Origin: Porites lobata
Lineage: Eukaryota; Cnidaria; Anthozoa; Scleractinia; Poritidae
Assembly: GCA_942486035.1 (NCBI GenBank)
Contig: CALNXK010000329.1
Span: 124,001-188,000, forward strand
Direction of reading: 5' to 3'
DNA length: 64,000 nt
Shown here: in pieces, positions 36,647 to 47,279 of the stretch
How the letters are laid out: every line of letters begins with the position of its first letter
How positions within the stretch are numbered: the first letter of the stretch is position 1
Program-made: the position numbers and the translations under genes
The notes under the pieces: generated by a model
The model's input: only the letters and a program-made list of their open reading frames with translations
Told to the model about the DNA's origin: nothing
Database searches by the model: none

Positions 36647-39600
36647 ATGTTTCGTTCAAGTCTTCTTCTACTCCTTTGCCTGTTGGGTCAATTAGCTGCA
36701 ATCCAACGTAAGTATACCTTTAATTTTTATGATTGATTCGAAATGGCGCTTTTTTGGGCTCGCAAACACGCGTTTTGCGGAATGATTAAGGTGACCATTT
36801 TATCACAAATTCATGCATCTTTGCACCTTAATGTATCTAACTCTTGAGTCTCAATTTATTCTTTAAATCAGGGAAACGTTAAGATTAGTATCTGATGCGA
36901 TCGGACTGATGCGAGACCAGGAGCTTATGACATGGAAAAACTAAGACTGTAAAATAAATAGCAAGGCAGGAATGTTTATGGCATCTAATTGTCATTTTGC
37001 TGCAATTCTGCTCCTTGATTTTCTCGAAACAGAATATATACTTTCCTTTTTTCGCTGGAAAGGTTTCTGTTTTGTAGAGACTTTCAGTTCTACTACCGAG
37101 GATAGGATCACGAACACCTTCAAACCTGACAATAATGAATGAATTTCGATCACTGTTTTTTTTAAAGAAGACACCTTTTCAGTTTAATACTCATTAAAAG
37201 TACCTATTAGAAACATTAATTCAGTGAAGGAAAGAGGGCGTCGAGAAAATTTGCTTTTAGATACTTTTTGGAATGCTTCTCGCTAGTAAAAATATATATG
37301 GCTAGGAGCCGATACAATCGGCTCCTGATATGCCTTTTTTACTATCCTAATGATAAGTTATTCCGGTGCAGGGTTTACTTTCCGCTAAGTAACTCAGCTA
37401 TGCCGGAAGATTTTTTTTTCTTAATTTTTTTATTGGGAACAATCCATGCCATGATTTTTATTTCTGTTGTTTCCGAATTGATCTTTTGTCCCCAAGTTGG
37501 ACATTGTAGTCTTTATTAAGAAACAAACCTGCTAGTTTTAAAGTCATGATGGAAATAATTCAGCGACATTAAACAATTCCATTAAAAGTGTCATTAGAAA
37601 AAAGGGAAAGTAAATATTATACTTCTCAGTACTGACAAACCATATCACTTCAGTTCAAAAATTGTTTGTCACTGATCAAGGAATGTAGAAAAATGCAACG
37701 TTCTTGCTATCCATTGCTCTGAAATGCCGACAACTGAGGTTTTATTCAGATGCCAGGGGGGTTATTTACGACTTTTCCATAGGGAGCCCTGAGTCAGCAT
37801 CTGTGAGATACAGGAGCAATGGTTCATTGGGAAGTTGCCCGGTGACCTTAATACACAGGGTGACCGCTTTATACAGGGCCTTTATATAAAGGTTTGACTA
37901 TGCCATGTTCTCGGACTCCGTGGGTGAGGGGTGGGGAAGAAAGCATCCGAGTCCCCCCCAAAACTGTCAACTTCGATAGGGCTTCGTCTAGAGGTTGTAT
38001 ACAAGCTTGATGCAGCTGAACATTTCACAGCCAGGATTACTTTACTAAGTCCTACTTCCCCAGGACTATTAGAATTTGGGATAGTCTCCCTCATTCTGTT
38101 AAGCATGCTACTGGAGCTCAACAGTTAAAAAGTTTTCTACATGCTCACTATAAGGCCAGGCTGAGTTCATATCGGTCGCCATAGTTACACCTGTAGCACA
38201 TTCTTATAGCGCACACCCTTTGTTTCGTCCGATTTTAGCATAATATTGTCTTATAGTTTTAGATATTGTGGGGGTTGAAATTCAATTGGGGGTCTTACAG
38301 TGTTTTCATTTCCTGTCAGCGTGCTGCTGTTTTGTATGTATGTAATTTCTTTCTTGACAAATATGAATAAACCAAACTAAACTGAACTAAAGTAAGCACG
38401 CAGTCACCAAATAATGTGAATAGAGATTCGAAAGATAATCAAGCAATTTTAACAGCTAACCAAGATCGTCATCCTCAAAACCAACAAATAGTCACCCCTT
38501 GTCTCTATCTATCTCCAGTAAATGCTCCAGGAGTGGTCAAATGCCCCGCCCTTCAGCTAGGACACCGTGTTATAAGCAAACCCTCCTGTACCCGTGGCTC
38601 AAGTGTGGTAGGGACGGCCTGTCCTTTTGATTGTCATAAAGGCTTCAGACTGGTTGGACCGGCTGTCAAACACTGTCAAATGGATGGCACATGGACCGAT
38701 GCGGCACTCCCAGTTTCCTGTGATGGTATGTGTACAAAGAGGACACTGTTTTTGATGATGGGCAAAATACGCACTCTAATGTTTCTTCACCTGACAAAAA
38801 AATATCTGAAAAATTTATTGGGAAGCAGTGAGAGTAAGCGCTAACCTGCAGAGTCTTTCCCAGGGGAGTGAGGTACTCCCTATAATGCCCTATGCGGACA
38901 GGCTCCACCCGAAAGGGTACCTTTTTCAGGCTTCAGGTATATATATGAAAGGGCAGGGATTTTAGGAACCGAAGTATATGAAAGGGTACGGAAATCTATC
39001 ATTACGGTCTGTTAAGACTCAAAAGGAGCTTCAGATGCATTTTATTTCTCGGAAAAAGTTGAGAAAATCTCCCGGTTTTGTGATTTATTCATATTTGAAA
39101 GACAGTGCATTTACAGCAGTTAAAAGGGATGAAAAGTTCTAAACAAGGTATGTGAAAGGGGTACCATTTGTCAATAGAAGGTATACAAAAGGGGTATCTT
39201 TTCTGTCAAAAATGGTATATAAAAGGGTAAAGAGTTAGACCTTGGAGCGGAGCCTCCCTGAACAAAACTTTTTTTAGCACCTTTTCCTTCCCCCCTCCCC
39301 CGCCCCCCGAAAAAAAACGCAGGTTTGAAACACTCATGGCTTCTGCAAGGAACCCATAACCCTGCTTCTGTAAAATTTTCCTGCTAGCAGAGGTCTCTCA
39401 CGACGAGGCGAAAATACCTCTTCTAGCAGGGAACTGTAAAATGTTCTTTTTCTCTCTCATTTTATTTAAATTGTCTTTAATCTTAACCCTGCAGACATAA
39501 ATGAATGTGACATTAACAATGGCTTCTGTAGTCACATCTGTGAGAATACCGCGGGAAGTTACAAATGTAAATGCCCTAAACCGCTCTACTTGGATCCAAC

Positions 39601-42600
39601 AGATCAGAGAACTTGTAGAGGTGAGTAATGAGAGGGAGATGACCCACATTTCGTATTACATCAAGGGGTTATGTCACCAGCATAGTACTGTTTTAGGTCA
39701 ATTCTGTGCTCAAGTCGGATCATTATACGTTTCTGGCAAACTGCCCACCTAGCCCTCCTCTAAGCCAACATTAACACTTACTTCTCACTTAGGGCAAAAT
39801 ATTGGCTTAGGGGAGGGGAAGTCATTACTTAGTGTCCTCACCCACCTCACCCACCCACAAAATGGTCCTGGGGGCCGGTTTCTCGAAAGTTCCGGTAACT
39901 TTTTGGCCCTGAAGGCAAATTTTAAAATCCAAACCTGTTGTACAGTTCCTAGCCCACAAACTAGTCAATTTTGCTTCGTTAGCTTCTAGTTTTATTGCAT
40001 CACTTTTAAAACTGTTGAAACTTTGATCTCGAATGCAAACACAAAACAGCTTTCCGGGCCCAAATTTCACCTGGGAACACTAACCATAATATATTTATTT
40101 GGTGATAGTTGCAGGCATGGCATGAAACTTGACAAAGTTGGCCCGGGTTCTAGCAGAAAACAGGCTTTTACCGTTGCTTTTCGGGGGAGAGGTAGGGCGG
40201 GCGGAGTTGACTACCTATTCTTCTTAGTCTCTAGTTTCGTAATAAAGAGCTTTCAGGGCAAAGCTCAGGTGCACGAAGCTCGATAAATTTGGGTGAGACA
40301 CTTCTCTGAATACCTCACTTAAGAAAAATCGACAGGCCTGAATCTTTGTGAGTTTTTACAGATAGTCGTTTTTATATGTCGATAGCTCATGGCGTCCAGC
40401 TCACTTGCAATCCAAACCACATGGAAATTGTTCTTCCCAAAAACCTTATCCACAACCTTGGAGACGAGCACTTGAGTCTTCTGGACCCCAAGTGCAGAGC
40501 TAATGGCAACGCCACCCACTACAGTCTGTCTACTAATGTGACAGGGTGCGGAACGCGGTCTCACGTGTACAAAAACTTCATCGTCTACACCAATAGGGTG
40601 CTGGAATCACCCAATGAGGATTCTGACGTCATCACCCACGTGGGAAAAAATGAGATCAAGGTACTTGAACATAGAAACCTGATAAATAGCAAACTAATTA
40701 AGAATAACTGGGTGAACTTGTCATTTTCAAAAGTGACGGAGGTGTTCATCGAAGCTTCGGATAGTAAAAGAGCGCAGGGTAGCAACCCTCAAGGTACTGA
40801 GTCAAAAGGTCTTTATAAGAACTATTTTCCACTTTAGTAAACCTATGTGCTCTTCGCTACTTAGAAGAGCCATGACTGATCACAATCTAAAATTGGCTCA
40901 CACTACCCATCATATTTCGCATCACTTTTGACATGCTTAAAGTGGTAAGATCTGGTGTTATTTCTAAATCATAATGTATTAACTGTTATCCTTGAGGAGT
41001 CATTCAACCCCGCCAAACTAAGGACTTCCAGTACTTCTTAACAGCTTTTCAACCTTCCGAAGATTAGCGTCATCATCTTTCGTGCGAAATTCCCCTTAAC
41101 CTCGCGCGCGAAAAATTATGGCGAAAACTTTTGCTCATGGTCGTACCGAGCTGAACAATACTTTTGCGTCCTTTTCTTGATCAAGGTGCCCTTCAGCTGT
41201 TATTTTAATGACCTGGAAATTGTCAGCGCCGTTGGATTCAAACCTGTGGCTCAAAAGATTCATGTCTACGTCAAGGGCCGTGGAAACTACGCGCTCAGTC
41301 TGGACATCTTCAAAGATAAGACTTATGGCGAGGGGGGCAGTCGAGCAGTCATATCGGGATCCCCCAAATACACGGAGGCAGACTTTCCTGTCAGCGTGCA
41401 TCTGCGTGAGAGACTGTATGTGCAGGCGTCTCTGGACACGCGTGAGACGGACCTCAAGATATTCGCGTCTAATTGCTGTTCCACGCCTATGCAGGATCAC
41501 GAGGCCACAATGAAATTCAGGCACACTTTGATCACGGAGGGGTAAGTAAAGAGAGTTACCAATATTACTTTTCCATTCATTCTAAGAGTGCCATAAACCT
41601 TCTCAAAATTTAAGAGTGACTTCACGGAACTCTATCACATTGCTTAATTAATTTTGGATAAGAGACCAATGTTGGGAGGTTTCATACATGTTATGCCTTT
41701 TCTGTAATCACCAAACAAGCCACTTGTTATGGTCGCAATAAATCTTGGGCGTTTGCCGCCATTATTGAAGCCGGAAATATGCAACGCTCATTGCTTCGCT
41801 GTGATTGGCTATTATTCGACGCGTGAAAAAAATAGGTGCTTTTCAAAGTATAGGTTGACTCGAAGTATTGGTATGAGAGATGAAGGTTCCTTTTGAGTGA
41901 AAGCATTACATTTTTCACACACGTTGGGGGGCTACTGGTCAAGTTGCAAAGCGTCAAGAATCCTCTCAGTTATCAGTAAATTTAGATGGGTTTACCTTAC
42001 AATAAAGATTTTTAAGAAGTTATTTAGGGCGATGAGCCAGCAATCCTAATCTCCAGGTTGTTTTTACGCATGCGTCGCATGTATGTAGCCAGCATTCGTT
42101 TGGGCTTCCACTAAGAATGTATGGAATTTACAGAACACACTTTAATCACGCGCGTTTGGACCTTCTACCACTCGTAATCTGATCACGCGTGTTTTGACCA
42201 TCTGTCACGTGAAACTTACGCAAAGCACAGCGCTGGAGAAAAAGCGTTTTGACCTTCGAGCGTTGTCTCCCGCACTCTGTAACCTTTGGTTATCACTAGT
42301 AAGGTATAACCATAAGCTTTGCGCTTTTTTCTTCTCAGTTGCCCAGTGGATCCCAGTGTTCAGTTCCACAACTCCTCTGATCCAACCAAAATTCGATTCA
42401 GTTTCGAAGTATTCAAGTTCCTTGGTGACCACGACTATGTCTTTATACACTGTCGAGTTCACGTCTGTGACGCCAACGACCCCAACTCCCGCTGTGCAAA
42501 AGGATGCATGAAAGGTAACAGCTCTGTGTCACAAGACCAAGGTAAGAAACCTGTGGTACAGTCAAATGGCAAACGCATAAAGAAGACAAAGGTCTCGGAG

Positions 42601-44118
42601 AAGCGCACAGGGGAACCATTAGCTGTACAAGAACAGAAAACAGGTACAAAGCTTCACGTTGCTGCAAAGAGGACTATTGGTAAGCCTGTGGCTGAATCAA
42701 AACCTAAGCGCGGGAAGGTACCAGGACAGAAGTTTTCGCCCAGTAAAATAAAGCTTCACGCTGCTGCAAAGAAGACTATTGCTAAGCCTGTGGTGGAATC
42801 AAAACCTAAGCGCGGGAAGGCACCGTTACACAAGTCTTCGCCCAGTAAAATAAAGCTTCACGCTGCTGCAAAGAAGACTATTGCTAAGCCTGTGGTGGAA
42901 TCAAAACCTAAGCGCGGGAAGGCACCGTTACACAAGTCTTCGCCCAGTAAAATAAATCTCCATGACAACGCTAAGAAGAGCATTAAGTCAGCAACGCACC
43001 ATATCATGAGACGATTCGCAGGCTTATCCCGAAAGAAAGGTGTGCTAGGGTCAGCGGATGTGAGCAAAGGACCGTTCATTTTCGAGGCTAAGACAAGCAA
43101 ACATCTCAAGCGAGGAAAAAAACCAGGAAATTCCCGAAAGGTGTTTGATGCCGGTAAAGGGAAGAGTATCCGCCAGGATGCTAAAAGAGGAAATCGTAAG
43201 TGTTGGGGTTTGAAGAAGGAAATGTGATACTCAATATTCTTTGTTTCGGCCAATTTCTCGCTACGATGCTGAACACTAACGTGTAAATTACTTGTAAATG
43301 GTAAAACACAGATTCATAATAAACGCCTCCTTACTAGCTTGCAGAGATCTAAACATCTTTTGAAAGAAAATTTATCAAAAACGTCGGTCTCCGACCGATC
43401 ACGAATAAAACCCGAAGGCGTGGGAGAAAGACCCTTTGGAACGAATAAAGGGTACATTACGTCCAATGAAAGAAACCATAAGATACATGATGAATAGCCC
43501 ACGTTCGATATATTAAAATTCTAACATGACTCCGAGGCTTTCTGGTCATTTTTCTAATTTGGTTTGATTTTCTTCGTGCTCAAGTCTCTTTTGGGAATTG
43601 TGAGAATATGGAGTCTTGAAAAATTTGCAATTTTCACCCTAAAGCCTCGAAGTCATGTTAGAATTTTAATATATCAAACGTGGGCTATCAATTCAAGTTT
43701 TTAAATCACCTCAAGAAATTGATCCGGATTTCAAAATCTGGCAAAATCCGGAATACTGGGCTTTGGAATCTGGAATACAGCTCAAGAAATCGCACTAAGG
43801 AGTCCAGGTTCCACTGACAAAAACTGGAATCCAGTACCTGGAATCTGGAATCCACTTCGTAGAATCCAGAATTCCATTACATGGGGCGATTTTAAAAGGA
43901 AGTGCGCAGAACCGGCCTAAACTAATCAGTATTTCAGATTAACAATTTTGTGTGTCTTTCTTTCAGGGTCAGGGGCAGCTCCAAGCGCAACCAATGTTCT
44001 TCTTGTGGCAATGACCGTGGCCTCCATCCTGGCGTTGATAGGGGTTGTGTATCTTGGTCGAAAGGCGATTAAAACCGTTCATAGTCCATACAATTACGAC
44101 CCTTTACTAGTCAATTAA
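36647..44118 (+). CDS. Gene F: sushi-EGF-ZP membrane protein with lysine-rich repeats
   Basis: Seven exons close in phase: 36647-36707, 38519-38725, 39495-39620, 40362-40660, 41186-41541, 42339-43195 and 43967-44118, giving 685 aa. A signal peptide rich in leucine (1-18) is followed by a sushi module (21-90), a calcium-binding-type EGF (DINEC, 90-131), ZP-N (132-about 250, split by a phase-0 intron just before the fourth cysteine), linker and ZP-C (350-410). Unlike its neighbours, the ZP-C exon then continues for about 225 residues of Lys/Arg/Pro/Ala-rich sequence, including three 34-residue repeats. The SKGPFIF hydrophobic patch lies after this region. A transmembrane helix (about 645-665) leads to tail NYDPLLVN. 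No exact furin site like RKKR is seen; MRR and SRKK are candidates. It is the most divergent member of the array. Confidence 0.87.
38040..38400 (+). mobile_element. 3' end of a non-LTR retrotransposon (fragment)
   Basis: In the frame running to a stop at about 38183 the sequence reads as the C-terminal end of a LINE reverse-transcriptase ORF: TIRIWDSLPHSV, then LKSFLHAHYKARL and a stop. This W..LP..V...L..F spacing is typical of that region in jockey/CR1-type elements. It is followed by an untranslated tail ending near TGTATGTATGTAA. It lies in the first intron of gene F and is far too short to be active. Confidence 0.5.
38860..39245 (+). repeat. Dispersed repeat R2, uninterrupted copy
   Basis: Starts near CCAGGGGAGTGAGG and contains repeated words such as GTATATGAAAGGG, ACAGCAGTTAAAAGGGAT and GGTACCATTTGTCAATAGAAGG. 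A second copy at 55660-56905 has the same order of words but is broken by two insertions. This copy shows the empty target sites. Confidence 0.7.
42649..42954 (+). repeat. In-frame 102-bp coding repeat in gene F
   Basis: Three head-to-tail copies of a 102-bp unit begin at 42649, 42751 and 42853, each starting AAGCTTCACG and encoding 34 residues (KLHAAAKKTIAKPVVESKPK core). Copies 2 and 3 look almost identical, so they are young; copy 1 differs at several codons; a fourth partial copy follows. The unit length is a multiple of three, so the frame is kept. Confidence 0.9.
43495..43687. mobile_element. Short MITE with TA target duplication in gene F last intron
   Basis: The ends GCCCACGTTCGATATATTAA and its complement (TTAATATATCAAACGTGGGC) form inverted repeats of about 45 bp. 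TA dinucleotides at 43495-43496 and 43686-43687 flank the 189-bp element. TA duplication fits a Tc1/mariner-type MITE. It is non-coding. Confidence 0.75.
43725..43870. repeat. GGAATCC-rich dispersed repeat
   Basis: Many overlapping words such as CTGGAATCCAG and TCCGGAAT follow each other. Similar blocks occur at 14105-14225 and 30010-30140. It is probably a dispersed repeat rather than a gene; no frame is kept. Confidence 0.5.
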
Positions 44119-47100
44119 AAAAGTTCCTTCATTGTTAACTTCACCTTTTCTTTGTCAGACAGAGATAACAATTGGTCATTACCGAGTTTCCCTAAGCCTC
44201 TGTTTCAAAGCGAGGGTAGGTCCGAAGCCAATGATAGAGGGGAGGCAAGCTTAGTTTCGTGAAGCCGTGATCGACCATTTTTGGTGTCCGTGAATCGTGA
44301 TGTACTAAAAAACTGTTTTGTGAATCGTGTTTGAAATGCACTCCGTGAAACGTGGACTGCCAAAAACCTCTTTACTGAACACGTACTTCGAAGATAAATT
44401 GAAGAAATTAAATCAATAATTCAGCCACACGAGCATCTGGCGGCTCGATTTAATTTGACTTTTGAGTCTTTTGATGTAACTTCTCACTTCAGTGCGCTCA
44501 TACCTACCTACAGGTGGCTACACTAGGGAATTTATAGTCACGCAGAGATCACCAAAACACTTGACAGAGATCAAATACACTATTTGTTTAGTGACTCGTG
44601 AAACGCAAAATTGTTCTTAGTGAACTCGTGACGAGAACCCCGACACCCCCTGCCCCCTCCCGTTGCTTCCCCTCTTGATACGGAAATGAGTTTTTTGTCT
44701 CATGCAAATTAAACTCATTTTCACAAGAACAGTTTTGAACTAAGCCTCGTTTTGAAAGTGAGAGTTATTGGAACTAGGAAATGGCCCTTCTTCAAAGCAA
44801 TTTCAACTTAAAATTGAACGTCTTCCATCAATGGTAGAGGTTAGCTTAAATTCGGGGTTTTTTGTAATTGTTTATAGAAAATTCGAAAGAGGTAATCTTC
44901 CTTCAAGTATGTGTACCACTGAAGAAAAATGGACTGTTTTAAGGGCAGTTTCTCGATGACTCTTCCTTAAATGTCAGTTGGCCGTCATTGAAGCTAAAAG
45001 TAATTTTTAGTTTGCTCGAGAAAAATAGTAGGTTTAATGTCAGTTTAGTGGAGTTTTGAAATATTCTGTACTTGGCTTTAGCTTGTTGCTATACTGCAAC
45101 GAGATCTTTTCAATCAGACTGACTATGGCACATCAAAGTTACACTGGCCAATCACACTTGACAGGCAATTCAGTTGGTTCATTGCCAATTTCATTGCCAG
45201 AACCTGCAACATGTCCAGTCCGAGGGCGGGAAAATGCTGGCGCGCACGCCAGTTTGTTTACCGCTGATTGGTTAAGAGAGTGGCAGGGAATATTTCAGCC
45301 ATTCACATAGTAGCGTACTGTCGAAAACCAAATTAACTGCACATTTAAGTTGGATGCACACCTAAGAAAACCGCTTTTTTGTGAAACTTTAGTTACAATG
45401 TTAATTTAGTCCCCAAAGTTGGCTGCTGTAAAGCTTTAATACTATGAACAGTACGACTCCTTTAGGAGACATAGGATTTCAATAAGTACGGCGAAAGTCC
45501 CCGAGACTCTGCTCTTTTGTACCACAGTAGCGATTAGGTTGTGTATTCAAGAAAGGGTTTTTTTGTCACCAAGCTTTTTGCGCATTCTCTTCGTGTTTTC
45601 TTTTTTCAAATAAACTGAACATTTATTGCTAGAACAGTTGTCATTTTTGAAATGTAAGTTTCTAGCTAGAACTGAAAAGAGCTCCCTGCAAAGCATATGG
45701 GTGTTATACGATTTATTAAGGCTAGGTTTACACTAGACGGTATTCATCCGGATTCATGACAAACCCGGAACATTCTGATACGAGACTCATTTGGCCGTTT
45801 ACACGCAGATGCGTGAATCCGAAATAGAAACGTCTCGGTCTGGCTGGATGTCCTGAGATTTTGATTTAGCAATCTTTAAAAGTAAATACTATGTATCCGA
45901 ATGTAAGTTCTCGGATTATTTATGTGTGCACAGGCCTGCGATTCCAAATACCCTAAATAATCGATCGGGAAACATGTACGTTCCGGAAAAATATCTTTTG
46001 GTGTAAACTTTGCCGGATGAAAGACGTAAACAGAACAGTTCTCACGAACATTCGTTTGGGGCATTTCGCAACCAATCGGAAAAATAACGCGCAGAGAAAA
46101 AGGCTACGGATCTAGCTCCTTTCCAATCATTTCTCTGGGTAATAACTTGATCGCCGTTTACGAAAAGACAAACTCTCGTGTTCAACATTTACCATTCAAA
46201 GGAACAACAGCGTGTAAGGAAGTATTGATTAGACTGGTGGACTCTTCTACAGCAGGGAGTCGAGACGAGTACGTTAATTGTCATCATTGGTTCACTTCTA
46301 CCTAAACTCCTCCCTATCATCTTCTCGTAGCTGGTTTAACACGCTCCATTTTCTAATCCCTTGCAGCCGTTAAGGGCATAGATCACAATACAGGATTTCA
46401 TTTTTGGTGGACTGGCGAGGAATTTAAGAAAAAAATAAGAGCTTTGTAAGAAGTCTGTGTGACTTCTTCTCGTGTTTTCTGTTACCAAAATTATTTCATC
46501 TTCCTCTCTTAACTAACGACTTCATGCCACCAAAACTTGTCAATCAAGTTTCATGGCAGGTAGGGACCGCCTCTTTTTCCCGTGTACACGCGTTTTTCCA
46601 TCAGCTCTTTTTTTCCTCTTCTCTGATAAAATAAGACGTTTTCTTGTCGGCTCCTACAAGAAAAGTCGTATGAATGTGCTCAGGGTGAAATTAAAAGCTG
46701 GTCGCGACTCATAGTACTCGAAGATTTTACCGTAGTTTTAAGGAGAGGGGAAACCCGGAAGAGCCCGGAAAAAGCCTCATGGAGCAATGGAGAGAACCAA
46801 TAACAAACTCAACCCACACATGGCGTCGGGTCGACATGAAACCGCACCACATTGGTGGGAGGCGAGTGTTCTCACCACTCGCCATCCCTTGCCCCCTCAT
46901 TCACAACATAAATACTATTCGCAGCGGATACAATGCTACATGTATAGTGAGCCATTGCTTTGAGCAATCAAATGACTTGTAAAGACTTGCTACTGATGGT
47001 CAGTATTCTTAAATGTAGGAGGTAGAGTCACGTATTAGCAAGGAGTGTTTCGACACCAACCTCGTGGACCACTAATCAGTTTACAAAATTGGATGAGTGG

Positions 47101-47279
47101 GGGGGTTGTGACCGAATATACAACCCGTATACACCCACGGAATAAAATAAGGCCATCAAGATTAATCGAAAGCAAGGAGAAAATCACCGGCCCCGATCGA
47201 CAACGGGGAACTATCACTTTCATAACATAATGAACTGCCTAGGTAACGCCGGAGATGAAAATCTTACTTCACAACTTAC
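44119..47279. other. Repeat-rich gap after gene F
   Basis: An interrupted R1 repeat occupies 44176-44786; the insert (about 44235-44685) carries words such as GTGAATCGTG and GTGAAACGTG. A further dispersed-repeat-like block lies at about 45720-46080 (GTTTACACGCAGATGCGTGAATCC). The 3' exons of the minus-strand gene that starts at 58655 should lie here or further left, because its last identified exon ends in a donor at 47279, but I could not recognise them. Confidence 0.4.
44176..44786 (+). repeat. Dispersed repeat R1, copy split by an insertion
   Basis: The left part (CTCTGTTTCAAAGCGAGG to about 44234) and right part (from about 44686, ending GCCTCGTTTTGAAAGTGAGAG) together match the uninterrupted copy at 5189-5350. 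About 450 bp of unrelated sequence lies between them. Confidence 0.6.
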
